A DNA stretch of 64,000 bases. Origin: Gluconacetobacter tumulicola. GTDB lineage: Bacteria; Pseudomonadota; Alphaproteobacteria; Acetobacterales; Acetobacteraceae. The stretch covers positions 1 to 64,000 of the forward strand of contig NZ_JABEQL010000008.1 of assembly GCF_014174215.1 (NCBI RefSeq), given 5' to 3'. Both the position numbers and the translations under genes were made by a program. Under the pieces are notes generated by a model, which saw only the letters and a program-made list of their open reading frames with translations, did no database searches and was not told the origin of the DNA. This document shows, piece after piece, positions 54,270 to 63,369 of the stretch; the stretch's first letter is position 1, and each line of letters begins with the position of its first letter.

Positions 54270-54430
54270 AAGGCTGCTTCAAAAGCCCCGATTGCGGCGG
54301 CCTGATGGCGGTTTTCCGCGCGTCGCGGCGGGCAGCGATCAAGGGCGCTCCGCTCCGATGCTCGAAAACAACCGCCTGACGCGCGGCAAGCCGCGCCTCC
54401 GCTCACCATCGACGCTTTTGAAGCAGCCTT
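54270..54430. mobile_element. MITE-like element with perfect 17-bp terminal inverted repeats
   Basis: aaggctgcttcaaaagc (54270-54286) is the exact reverse complement of gcttttgaagcagcctt (54414-54430), bounding a 161-bp unit. Inner parts also pair imperfectly (ggcggtt...aaccgcc), so the whole unit could fold into a long hairpin. It fills the gap between glnD and mutS and contains no gene. No target duplication is obvious. Could also act as a transcription attenuator between the two genes. Confidence 0.7.
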
Positions 54431-54439
54431 TATCCTGTT

Positions 54440-57094
54440 CTATCCGTGGTCCAGATGCCGCGATTCTTCAAGCATCAGTTTCTTGAGGGCGTAGACCAAG
54501 TCCAGCGCGCCGCGCGGCGTCAAGGCATCCGGATTGAGCTGTTCGAGCATCTGGCGCACCGCTTCCGGCACGCCGGGCTCGGCCGCATCGACCGGTTCGG
54601 GCATTGCCGGCGCATCGGTGGAGGCGAAGAGCGGCAGCGGCCGGGCGCCGACCGCGCGTTCCTTTTCCAGACCAGTCAGAAGCCTAGCTGCACGGCGGAC
54701 AACCGGCTCCGGCACGCCTGCCAGCCGGGCCACATGTACGCCCCAGCTTCGGCGTGCCGAACCCGGAACGACCTCGTGCTGGAACACCACCTGACCCTTC
54801 CATTCGCGCACGCTCATGGTGTGGGGAGAGAGGCGGGGGAGGCTTTCGGCCAGCTCGGCCAGTTCGTGGAAGTGCGTTGCGAAAATCGAGCGGCACCGCA
54901 ACGTGGAATGCATGGCTTCCAGGACCGCCCAGGCGATCGCCAGGCCGTCCAGCGTTGCGGTGCCGCGGCCGATTTCGTCCACCACCACCAGCGAGCGTGG
55001 GCCGGCCTGATTCAGGATCGCCGCGGTCTCGGTCATTTCGACCATGAAGGTCGAACGGCCGCGTGCCAGGTCGTCCGACGCGCCGACGCGCGAGAACAGC
55101 CGGTCGACGATGCCGATCCGCGCGGCCTTGGCCGGCACCGGCAACCCGGCCTGGGCCAGGATTACGGCCAGCGCGCCCTGGCGCAGGAAGGTCGATTTGC
55201 CGGCCATGTTCGGCCCCGTGAGCAGCATGACGCGCTGGGCGGGTTCCAGCACGCAGTCGTTCGGGGTGAAGCGCTCGCTGCGCGGCAGCGCGGCCTCGAC
55301 CACCGGATGGCGGCAGCCGGTCAGGGTGAAGGCGGCATCGTCGGTGACCTCGGGCCGGCACCACAGGCCGCCGGCTGCGAGATCGGCGCAGGATTGCAGC
55401 ACGTCCAGCACCGCCAGCGCGTGGGCGATGGCCGGCACCGCCGGTTCGGCCAGGATGTCGCGCACCAGGGCGGCGAAGATGCCGCGTTCACGGGCGCTGG
55501 CGCGCTCTCCGGCCTCGGCGATGCGGCGGTCCAGGTTGATCAGTTCGTCGGTCGAAAAGCGCGCGGCGCTGGCCGTGCCCTGGCGCAGGATCAGGTCCGT
55601 GCGGTCGCGCACGCGCGCGGCGGCGGCGGTCGGGATTTCGATGACATAGCCAAGCTGAGCGTGGTGGCGGATCTTGAGGCTGGCGACCCCGAACTGCTGC
55701 GCATAGTCGTTCTGCAAGCCGGCGATGATCCGCCGGCTGTCGTCGCGCAGGCCGCGTTCGGCGTCCAGTTCGGGATCGAAGCCGGGGGCGATCACGCCGC
55801 CATCCTCGACGCGGGCGGGCAGGGATTCCGCCAGTGCCTGTTTCAGCCGGTCCTCCAGCATCGTGCCGCCGCCCAGATGGCCCATGGCATCGGCGATCGG
55901 GGCGGGGGGCGCCGCGCGGCCATCGGCCAGGGACGCGGAGATGCGCCGGGCGATGGACAGCCCGTCGCGCACCGCTGCCGCGTCGCGCGGCAGGCCCCGG
56001 CCCAATGACAGGCGGGCCAGCGCGCGGGCGATGTCGGGCGTGCCCCGCAGTCCCTGGCGCAGGGCGGCGCGGACGCCGCCTTCCTCGATCAGCCACGACC
56101 ATCCGTCCTGACGGGCGGCGATCGGTTCGCTACGGGTGAGGGGGGCGGCGATCCATTCTGCCAGCAGGCGGCTGCCGGGTGCGGTGACGGTGCGGCTGAC
56201 GCTGGCCAGCAATGTATGTTCGGTGGTGCCGTCGCGGGTGCGCAGCAGGTCCAGGCTGGCGCGGGTGGCCGGGTCCAGGCCCAGGATACCGCCATTTTCA
56301 TGGGCGTGCGGGTGTGCCAGACGCGGCATCTGCCCGGCCTGGCTGCGCCGGACGTAATCCAGCGCCATCGCGGCGGCGACGGCCTCCTCGTCCGAGAAGG
56401 TGCCGAAGGCGTCGAGGCTGGCGACTGCGAAGGTCTCGGCCACCCGGCGGCGTGCCGTTGCGGCGGCCGGCGTGGTGGCTTCCGGCGCGCGCCTGGCATC
56501 GAAATCGCCCAGGTCGATGCCGCCGGCGGCCAGGATCTCGGCCGGGTCCAGGCGGCCTAGCAGGTCCATCAGCCCGTCGGGCGGGACGGATGCGGTCTCG
56601 AACGCGCCGGTCGAGATGTCGATCCAGGAGACGCCCCAGTTCCGGCTGGCCGGGGCACGGCCCGCACCGGCCGCCACCGCCACCAGCAGGTTCTGCCGGC
56701 CGGCTTCCAGGAGTTCGTCCTCGGTCAGGGTGCCGGGGGTGACCAGGCGCACCACTGCGCGGGCCAGCGGCCCCTTGGGGACGCCCTTGCCGGGTTTGCG
56801 CGGCGGTTCGGTCTGCTCGGCCACCGCGACGCGGAAGCCCCGGCGGATCAGCCGCGCCAGATAGGCCGAGGCGGCCGCCACCGGCACGCCGCACATCGGT
56901 ATCGGCATGTCGCCGTGCGTGCCGCGCGTTGTCAGCGAAATGTCCAGCGCGCCGGCCGCCGCTTCGGCGTCGGAGAAGAACATTTCGTAGAAATCGCCCA
57001 TGCGGAAGAACAGCAGGGCTTCGGGATGTTCGGCTTTCAGGGAAAACCATTGCGCCATGGCCGGGGTGGCGCCGTCCGGAGAAGGGAGCGTCAT
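54440..57094 (-). CDS. mutS: DNA mismatch repair ATPase MutS
   Basis: 884 residues. Mismatch-binding N-terminus with FFRMGDFYEMFFSDAE (Phe-x-Glu wedge), connector and lever domains (LNLD-type LINLDRR), and ATPase domain with Walker A GPNMAGKSTFLRQ, VVDEIGRGTATLDGLAIAW and a C-terminal helix-turn-helix ending in the last 40 residues. It recognises mispairs and licenses strand excision. The stop is 10 bp from the MITE-like element. Confidence 0.98.
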   Translation of the reverse strand: MTLPSPDGATPAMAQWFSLKAEHPEALLFFRMGDFYEMFFSDAEAAAGALDISLTTRGTHGDMPIPMCGVPVAAASAYLARLIRRGFRVAVAEQTEPPRKPGKGVPKGPLARAVVRLVTPGTLTEDELLEAGRQNLLVAVAAGAGRAPASRNWGVSWIDISTGAFETASVPPDGLMDLLGRLDPAEILAAGGIDLGDFDARRAPEATTPAAATARRRVAETFAVASLDAFGTFSDEEAVAAAMALDYVRRSQAGQMPRLAHPHAHENGGILGLDPATRASLDLLRTRDGTTEHTLLASVSRTVTAPGSRLLAEWIAAPLTRSEPIAARQDGWSWLIEEGGVRAALRQGLRGTPDIARALARLSLGRGLPRDAAAVRDGLSIARRISASLADGRAAPPAPIADAMGHLGGGTMLEDRLKQALAESLPARVEDGGVIAPGFDPELDAERGLRDDSRRIIAGLQNDYAQQFGVASLKIRHHAQLGYVIEIPTAAAARVRDRTDLILRQGTASAARFSTDELINLDRRIAEAGERASARERGIFAALVRDILAEPAVPAIAHALAVLDVLQSCADLAAGGLWCRPEVTDDAAFTLTGCRHPVVEAALPRSERFTPNDCVLEPAQRVMLLTGPNMAGKSTFLRQGALAVILAQAGLPVPAKAARIGIVDRLFSRVGASDDLARGRSTFMVEMTETAAILNQAGPRSLVVVDEIGRGTATLDGLAIAWAVLEAMHSTLRCRSIFATHFHELAELAESLPRLSPHTMSVREWKGQVVFQHEVVPGSARRSWGVHVARLAGVPEPVVRRAARLLTGLEKERAVGARPLPLFASTDAPAMPEPVDAAEPGVPEAVRQMLEQLNPDALTPRGALDLVYALKKLMLEESRHLDHG

Positions 57095-57158
57095 GCGGGC
57101 CTGTGTACAGGCCCGGATGCCGATGTGCCAGCCGGGAAATGCCGCGTCATGGCCGGGG

Positions 57159-58727
57159 TCAGGCCGCGCTGCCGCGTCGCCGGGCCAGCCGGGCGCGCAG
57201 CATCGTCCCGGCCGCGCGGAGTTCCATCACGCCGAGCAGTTGCAGCCCGAGGCCGTAGGCCAGCATGCCGGCGGTGACCAGGAGCATCAGCGCCACGATC
57301 CGCAAGGGGCCATGGCGGACGGCCAGGGGGCCGAGGACGGTCAGGTTCAGCATCAGCAGCACCGCCGCCATGCCCAGTGCCGCGAGCATCATCCGGGCGA
57401 CCCGCGACAGCGTGGCGGGGGCGATGTGCAGCAGGCCCCGGCGGCGCAGCACGAAGCCGAGCGTTGCCACATTGACGATCGCCGCCAGGCTGCTGGCCAG
57501 GGGCGGCCCGGCATGGAGCAGCGGATGCATCAGCAGCAGGTTCAGGACGAAATTCAGGGTGAGCGTGAACAGGCCGATCCGCACCGGTGTCGCCGTGTCG
57601 CCCCTGGCGAAAAAGCCCGGGGCCAGGACCTTGATCAGCACGAAGGCGGGCAGGCCGATGGCGAAGGCGCGCAGCGACTGCGCCGACAGCATGGCGTCGC
57701 GCGGGGTGAAAGCGCCATGCTGGAACAGTGTGGCGATGATCGGGTGGGCCAGTACGATCATGCCCAGCGCGGCCGGCAGGGTCAGGACCATGGCATAGTC
57801 GATCGCCCGGTTCTGCGCACTGTGGGCACCGTCATGGTCCTTGGCCGCCACGTGGCGGCTGAGGACCGGCAGCAGGGTGGTGCCGGCCGCAGCCCCCAGC
57901 ACGCCAAGCGGCAACTGGTTGATCCGGTCGGCGAAATAGATGAACGACACGCTGCCGGCCGGCAGGTACGAGGCGATGATGGTATCGACCAGCAGGTTGA
58001 TCTGGCTGATGCCGCTGCCCAGGCAGCCGATCGCCATGCGCCGGATCAGGGTGTGGATGCGCGCCGTCAGGCGTGGCGGCATCAGCATCAGGCGGAAGCC
58101 GGCACGCCGGACCGCCAGCAGCAGCAGCCCCAATTGGGCGACGCCCGATGCGGTGACGCCCCAGGCGGCCGCCTTTCCGACATCGCCGGTCAGCGGCGGC
58201 AGCAGGAGGATCGCCGCGATGCCGACGACGTTGAAGGACACATAGGCCGCCGCCGCCACGCCGAACCGGTGCAGGCCATTCAGCACGCCCGACACCAGTG
58301 CCGCCGCGCAGATCAGCACCAGATAGGGAAAGGTGATGCGGCTGAGTGAGACCGCCATATGGTAGCGGTCGCCATCCATGGGGAAGCCGGCGGCGATCAC
58401 GCTGACGACCTGCGGCATGAAGATCTCGCCCAGTACCGCGATCAGCGTCAGCCAGGTCAGCAGGACGCTGAAGGTCTCGCTGGCGAAGCGGCGGGCCTTT
58501 TCGGTGCCGTCGGTCGTGAGCATGGCGGAAAAGAGCGGCACGAAGGCGGTGTTCAGCGCGCCTTCGCCGAAGAGCTGGCGGAACATGTTCGGCAGGCGGA
58601 AGGCCACCTGATAGGCATCCTGGATCGGCCCGGCCCCCAGGAAGGCCGCCAGCAGCTGATCGCGCACCAGACCCAGCACGCGGCTGAGCATCGTCCAGCC
58701 GCCGACCGTAAGAAAACCTCTGAGCAA
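57159..58727 (-). CDS. murJ: Lipid II flippase MurJ (MviN)
   Basis: 522 residues, about fourteen membrane segments. Typical start GGWTMLSRVLGLVRDQLLAA, AFRLPNMFRQLFGEGALNTAF, and internal FYADRINQLPLG-type motif (FADRINQLPLGVLGAAAGTT). It moves the peptidoglycan precursor lipid II across the inner membrane and is essential in most bacteria. The gene sits 64 bp after mutS on the same strand order (upstream in transcription). Confidence 0.97.
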   Translation of the reverse strand: MLRGFLTVGGWTMLSRVLGLVRDQLLAAFLGAGPIQDAYQVAFRLPNMFRQLFGEGALNTAFVPLFSAMLTTDGTEKARRFASETFSVLLTWLTLIAVLGEIFMPQVVSVIAAGFPMDGDRYHMAVSLSRITFPYLVLICAAALVSGVLNGLHRFGVAAAAYVSFNVVGIAAILLLPPLTGDVGKAAAWGVTASGVAQLGLLLLAVRRAGFRLMLMPPRLTARIHTLIRRMAIGCLGSGISQINLLVDTIIASYLPAGSVSFIYFADRINQLPLGVLGAAAGTTLLPVLSRHVAAKDHDGAHSAQNRAIDYAMVLTLPAALGMIVLAHPIIATLFQHGAFTPRDAMLSAQSLRAFAIGLPAFVLIKVLAPGFFARGDTATPVRIGLFTLTLNFVLNLLLMHPLLHAGPPLASSLAAIVNVATLGFVLRRRGLLHIAPATLSRVARMMLAALGMAAVLLMLNLTVLGPLAVRHGPLRIVALMLLVTAGMLAYGLGLQLLGVMELRAAGTMLRARLARRRGSAA

Positions 58728-58809
58728 ACGGGACCTCCTGCCTTGCCGCGCGCATACTGCACGACCCCATTCATCCGGCCCAGCTTGATTCGTGCGGCGG
58801 AAGGAGGGG

Positions 58810-59295
58810 TCAGTGATCCAGGATCGTGCGCTCGATGGCCAGGCGCATGCGGCGGGATTCGGGCGAGGTGAGGCTGACGAACCAGTCTGCCAGCGTGCCG
58901 TCGCGGCCGATCAGGTATTTATAGAAATTCCAGCGCGGGCGGGCGAGCAGGCCGCCCTGCTGCCCCAGCCAGCGGAAGAGGGGAATCGCCTCGGGGCCAC
59001 GGACGTGGCTGCGCGTGGCCATGGGAAAGGTGACGCTGTAATTGCGGGCGCAGAAGGTGGCGATCTGGTCGGCGGTGCCGGGTTCCTGGTTGCCGAAATC
59101 GTTCGACGGCACGCCGATCACCGTCAGGCCGCTGCCGCGATAGAACGACCAGAGTGCCTGCAGGCCCTCGAACTGGGGGGTGAAGCCGCATTTCGACGCG
59201 GTGTTCACGATCAGCACCGGTTTGCCCCGCAAGGCGCCGAGGTCGATCGTGCCGCCTTCCAGGGCCGGGAGGGTAAAGTCGTACGCGGTCGTCAT
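58810..59295 (-). CDS. Thiol/glutathione peroxidase
   Basis: 161 residues, glutathione-peroxidase fold. The start is YDFTLPALEGGTIDLGALRG, with the catalytic cysteine in NTASKCGFTPQFEGLQALW, and then VIGVPSNDFGNQEPGTADQI, FCARNYSVTFPM and WNFYKYLIGRDG. A cysteine replaces the selenocysteine of animal enzymes. Lys replaces the usual Ala-Ser-x-Cys neighbours normally. It reduces peroxides, probably with thioredoxin as donor. Confidence 0.93.
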   Translation of the reverse strand: MTTAYDFTLPALEGGTIDLGALRGKPVLIVNTASKCGFTPQFEGLQALWSFYRGSGLTVIGVPSNDFGNQEPGTADQIATFCARNYSVTFPMATRSHVRGPEAIPLFRWLGQQGGLLARPRWNFYKYLIGRDGTLADWFVSLTSPESRRMRLAIERTILDH

Positions 59296-59464
59296 GGGAG
59301 CCGATTCGGTCTGTTGCGGTCTATAACGGGTTGGAGCCTAGAGCAGTTTCCATCGCCGCACGAGTGGGGACGCCCGGCGCTGTCCGCCACTCTGGACAGC
59401 ACATCGCGCAGGGCACAGTGTCGTTACGGTTTTGTGCCGTTACGATGTGGATTGGTGGGGTGGA

Positions 59465-60706
59465 ATGGCGGTCCTGCATGGAATTCTCGGGTTGGCCTGC
59501 CTGATTGCGCTGGCGGTGGCGTTTTCGGCGGACCGGCGGGGTATCCGCCCCCGCATCATACTGGCGGCGGTGGCGATGCAGGTGGCGTTGGGTGGGCTGA
59601 TCCTGTTCGTGCCGCCGGGGCGGGTGGCGCTGCATGCGATTTCCGGCGCGGTCGATACCGTGCTGGGATATGGCGCGCAGGGGAGTGCCTTCCTGTTCGG
59701 GCCCCTGGTCGGCCCGCGCATGGATGTGCTGTTTCCCGATGGCGGCTTCATCTTCGCGCTGCGGATTCTGCCGCAGATTGCCTATATCTCGGCCCTGATC
59801 GCGATCCTGTATTACTATCGGATCATGCAGCGGCTCGCGCGGCTGCTGGGCGGGCTGGTGCGGCGGGTGCTGGGCACCTCGATGATCGAATCCTTCTCGG
59901 CCGTCACGACGATTTTTCTCGGCCAGAGCGAGATGCCGGTGGCGCTGCGCCCGTATGTGCCGCTTCTGACGCGGGAGGAACTGTTCGCCGTCATGTCCAG
60001 CGGCACGGCCTCGGTCGCAGGCTCGGTGCTGGTGGGGTATGCCGGGCTGGGCGTGCCGATGGATTATCTGCTGGCGGCGTCGGTGATGGCGATTCCGGGC
60101 GGGCTGCTGTTCGCCAAGATCCTGATGCCGTCGCGCGAACGGACGCGAATCTCGGGCCTCGACCTGGAATTCGGTCATGAGCATCCGGTCAATGTCTTCG
60201 AGGCTATCGCCATCGGCACCGCCAGCGGTGTCGGCGTTGCGGTGGCGGTCGGTGGGATGTTGATCGCCTTTATCGGGCTGATCGCGCTGGCCAATGGGTT
60301 GATTCATGGTCTGGGAGGCTGGTTTGGCGTGGGCAACCTGTCGCTGGAGACGATCTTCGGCGTGATCTTCGCCCCGTTGGCATGGCTGATCGGGGTGCCG
60401 TGGCATGAAAGCGGCGTGGTCGGCGCGATCATGGGACAGAAGCTCGTCTTCAATGAATTCGTGGCCTATGTCGCCCTGGCGCCGCATTTTCATGATGCGA
60501 CGCTGGACCCGCGTGCGCTGGCGATTGCCTCTTTCGCGCTGTGCGGGTTCGCCAATCTGTCATCGGTCGGCATCCTGATTGCCGGGTTCGGCAGCATCGC
60601 CCCCGAGCGACGGGGAGAGGTCGCGAGCATGGGGCTGCGTGCGGTGTTCGCCGGGTCGCTGTCGAATTTCGCCAGCGCCACCATCGCGGGCATGTTCATC
60701 GGTTAG
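59465..60706 (+). CDS. nupC: Concentrative nucleoside transporter (NupC type)
   Basis: About 413 residues, CNT family with roughly ten membrane segments: IFALRILPQIAYISALIAIL, GTSMIESFSAVTTIFLGQSE (QSE substrate motif), SVLVGYAGLGVPMDYLLAAS, VPWHESGVVGAIMGQKLVFN and C-terminal LCGFANLSSVGILIAGFGSI. It imports nucleosides with protons or sodium. ATG 59465 follows ggtggggtgga; an earlier in-frame start at 59432 lacks a match. Confidence 0.95.
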   Translation: MAVLHGILGLACLIALAVAFSADRRGIRPRIILAAVAMQVALGGLILFVPPGRVALHAISGAVDTVLGYGAQGSAFLFGPLVGPRMDVLFPDGGFIFALRILPQIAYISALIAILYYYRIMQRLARLLGGLVRRVLGTSMIESFSAVTTIFLGQSEMPVALRPYVPLLTREELFAVMSSGTASVAGSVLVGYAGLGVPMDYLLAASVMAIPGGLLFAKILMPSRERTRISGLDLEFGHEHPVNVFEAIAIGTASGVGVAVAVGGMLIAFIGLIALANGLIHGLGGWFGVGNLSLETIFGVIFAPLAWLIGVPWHESGVVGAIMGQKLVFNEFVAYVALAPHFHDATLDPRALAIASFALCGFANLSSVGILIAGFGSIAPERRGEVASMGLRAVFAGSLSNFASATIAGMFIG

Positions 60707-61007
60707 CCGTGTGGGATGTCGTTGGAGAAAGTGCCAGCTGTCTGACGGTATTTCCGTTCTGGTGTGAATGTCCACCAGTTATGGGCCTCGCTGGTGCCGT
60801 CGTCGTGACGGGAAAGGCGACGCAACTGCAAATAGCGCGAGAATACTGGAAATATCGATAATTTGATATGATTCCGGTCCAAAGAAGGGCTCATATGCCG
60901 ATTGTTGCGCCGGGGCGGCTGCAAACCATTGTCACGTGTGGCTTTTCACCCGAGGCGATCATGCTATAAAAATCGTTACTTTGTGATAATTTTCAGGATC
61001 GATTCCA
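60707..61007. other. 301-bp intergenic region before the M20 peptidase
   Basis: No credible gene on either strand. The second half is clearly AT-richer (gaaatatcgataatttgat; tataaaaatcgttactttg) and should contain the promoter of the downstream secreted peptidase. No hairpin with a T-run follows nupC. Confidence 0.35.
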
Positions 61008-62507
61008 TTGTCTCTCCGCAACATGTTCCTGCCTGAAAGTGGCGATTGCTCCATCTCGCCGAAAATCGACGCGGCGTCGCCCCCTTGCGTTTTCAGATCC
61101 GAAAGAAAACATGCGTTCCTCGGGTCGGCATTGGGCGTTGCTCTGGCATTCGGCGTAGCGGGCCAGGCCTGGTCCGCCCCCGTTGGCGACCATCATGCGG
61201 TGGAGGCATCCCTGGCACTGGCGGAAAAAGCGATCGCGCTGCGCTCGGTTGCCGGGCCCGGCAACCAGACGCCGCAGGTGGCGCAACTGTTTCGGGATGC
61301 GCTGATCGCGGGCGGCTTTGCCGCGTCGGATATCGTGATCACCCCCGCGGAGGGGACTGCCTATCTGATCGCGCGTTGGCCGGGAAGCGATCCGTCGCTC
61401 AAGCCCCTGGTGATTTCCGGGCATATGGACGTCGTGGAAGCGAAGCCCGAGGATTGGACGCACGATCCCTTCAAGGCGAAAATCGAGAAAGGCTTTCTGC
61501 TGGGGCGCGGCGCGACCGACATGAAGCTGGATGATGCCATCGCGATCGAGGCGCTGATTCAGTTGAAGCGCGCGGGATACAAGCCGCGGCGTGCGATCAT
61601 CATCGAATTTTCCGGCGATGAGGAAACGACGATGGCGACGGGTGCCATCATCGCGGACAAGCTGTCGGGTGCGGAAATGGTCCTGAACGTGGATGGGGCG
61701 AACGGCGTCATCGATGAAAAGACCGGCAAGCCCGATTATTTCGCCTGGGAGGGCGGCGAGAAGACCTATGCCGACTATCAGCTTGTCGTCACCAATCCCG
61801 GCGGCCATTCCTCCGAGCCGCGTCCGCTGAATGCGATCGACGAGATGGCGGAGGATCTGCTGCGCATCCAGCATTATCGCTTCCGGCCCGAACTCAACGA
61901 GCTGAGCAGGGGGTATTTCCTGGGGGCGGCGCAGTGGGAGTCGGCGTCGATCGGGGCCGCGATGCGTGCCTTTGCCGTCGAGCCGACGAATGAGGATGCC
62001 ATCGAAATCCTGTCTGCCGATCCGTCTTTCGTCGGACGGATCGGCACGACCTGCGTCGTGACCGAAATCAACGGTGGCCATGCCCTCAATGCGCTGCCGC
62101 AACGGGTCACGGCCAACGTCAATTGCCGTATCTTTCCCGGCCATCCGCGGGCGGACATCCTGAACGAGCTTCGGCAGGCGGCGGCCGACCCCGGCATGAC
62201 GATCACGGATGTCACGGCCGGGTCGGTCGAGACGCCGGCCTCGCCCATGCGTGCGGATGTCGTCAGGGCTATCGAACATGCGGTGCATGGCGTTTATCCG
62301 AACGTGGCCGTTTTCCCGGCATTGGGATCGGGTGCCAGCGACAGCATGTGGTTTCGGTCCCACGGCGTGCCGAGCTATGCCGTGAGCCCGCTGTTCATCA
62401 GGAATTCGGATTCGTTCATGCATGGGCTGAACGAGCGGACGCCCGTCGCGAGTGTGGGACCTGCCATCGATATCGTCGCGACGCTGGTGACGGATCTTTC
62501 GCGTTAG
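61008..62507 (+). CDS. Secreted M20-family metallopeptidase
   Basis: 499 residues. An N-terminal export signal (about 30-58, FLGSALGVALAFGVAGQAWS) is followed by the M20 core. Motifs are the metal ligands in ISGHMDVVEA, GRGATDMKLDDAIA, catalytic Glu in FSGDEET, and the C-terminal histidine in NSDSFMHGLNE; a dimerisation domain lies between. Probably a periplasmic di/tripeptidase or carboxypeptidase. TTG 61008 is the longest start; ATG 61023 would give MFLPESGD and still precede the signal. Confidence 0.9.
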   Translation: MSLRNMFLPESGDCSISPKIDAASPPCVFRSERKHAFLGSALGVALAFGVAGQAWSAPVGDHHAVEASLALAEKAIALRSVAGPGNQTPQVAQLFRDALIAGGFAASDIVITPAEGTAYLIARWPGSDPSLKPLVISGHMDVVEAKPEDWTHDPFKAKIEKGFLLGRGATDMKLDDAIAIEALIQLKRAGYKPRRAIIIEFSGDEETTMATGAIIADKLSGAEMVLNVDGANGVIDEKTGKPDYFAWEGGEKTYADYQLVVTNPGGHSSEPRPLNAIDEMAEDLLRIQHYRFRPELNELSRGYFLGAAQWESASIGAAMRAFAVEPTNEDAIEILSADPSFVGRIGTTCVVTEINGGHALNALPQRVTANVNCRIFPGHPRADILNELRQAAADPGMTITDVTAGSVETPASPMRADVVRAIEHAVHGVYPNVAVFPALGSGASDSMWFRSHGVPSYAVSPLFIRNSDSFMHGLNERTPVASVGPAIDIVATLVTDLSR

Positions 62508-62602
62508 GGGCGGGCGGATATGCGCGATCGCTCCGCAATGGATCGTGCCACGTCGCGGCAGCCTGCGGTGGACGGTCTGTACTCGTCGGGAGAGAAGACC
62601 CG

Positions 62603-63348
62603 ATGACGGGGGCGATTATGCGGACGGCTGGGCGGTCGCTCCGTTTCGGGAGTGCGGTCTTCCTGTCCATGTTGCTGGCGCATGCATTCAATTACTTCCT
62701 GCATGAATACGCCCATTCCTTCATGGCGTGGCTGCTGCGCTGGAAGGCGGACCCGTTCGCCCTGAACTATGGAACGGCCTCGATCGACAACATCCTGCTT
62801 CAGCAGCAGATCGATGAAAATGTCGATTATGGGCCGATCCTTGCCAGTGGCGAGGGCTGGCAGGCCGCGCTGATCGCCGCCGCCGGACCCTTGCTGGCCA
62901 ACGGGGGGACCGCGCTCCTCTGTCATCGCCTGATCGTGCGCGCGGTCCGTCCCGCTGCCTTGTGGTGGCTGGTGTGGGTCGATGCGTTCTCGACCTTCAA
63001 TGTCTGGAGCTATGCCCCGCTGAGGGTGCTGACGACCCATGGGGATATGGCGCTCCTGGCCAGGGGACTGGGGGTGTCGGTATGGGTGCTGTTTCCGTTC
63101 GCCACGTCGTTCGCGGCCTGGCTGCTCTGGCGCTTAGCCTTTGCGCATTGCCGCTGGCGCAGAAACGGCTCTACCCGGACGATGCCCAGATCAGCTTCAG
63201 CATGGTGGTCCTGGCGATCAGCGTCCCGTTTTTCTCCATTTCCGGTCTTTTCGGATGCGGACCGTTTTGTGCCATGCTGGCGATCGTGAGTTTTTTCATG
63301 ATGATGCCGGCGTTGATGGCGGCGCAGCGAACGGGGGCGGGCCGCTGA
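62603..63348 (+). pseudogene. HExxH membrane protein (site-2-protease-like), apparently frameshifted
   Basis: From ATG 62603 the frame encodes a membrane protein with HEYAH at residues 34-38 inside a hydrophobic segment (NYFLHEYAHSFMAWLLRW), the pattern of M50 site-2-type metalloproteases, and further spans up to VWVLFPFATSFAAWLLWRL. After about 63135 this frame becomes Arg/Ser-rich and stops at 63289. The overlapping frame ending at 63348 continues with clear membrane sequence (ISFSMVVLAISVPFFSISGL). A one-base loss between about 63100 and 63165 explains both. It lies just after the M20 gene, ATG 62603 preceded by gagagaag. Confidence 0.6.
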
Positions 63349-63369
63349 GCGTTCGCTCCTGCCGCCAGG

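Noticed and set aside
54215-54409. N-terminal extension of GlnD into the inverted-repeat element
   Set aside because: The translated extension is shadow-like and would be encoded by the MITE-like unit; GlnD similarity begins at 54214.
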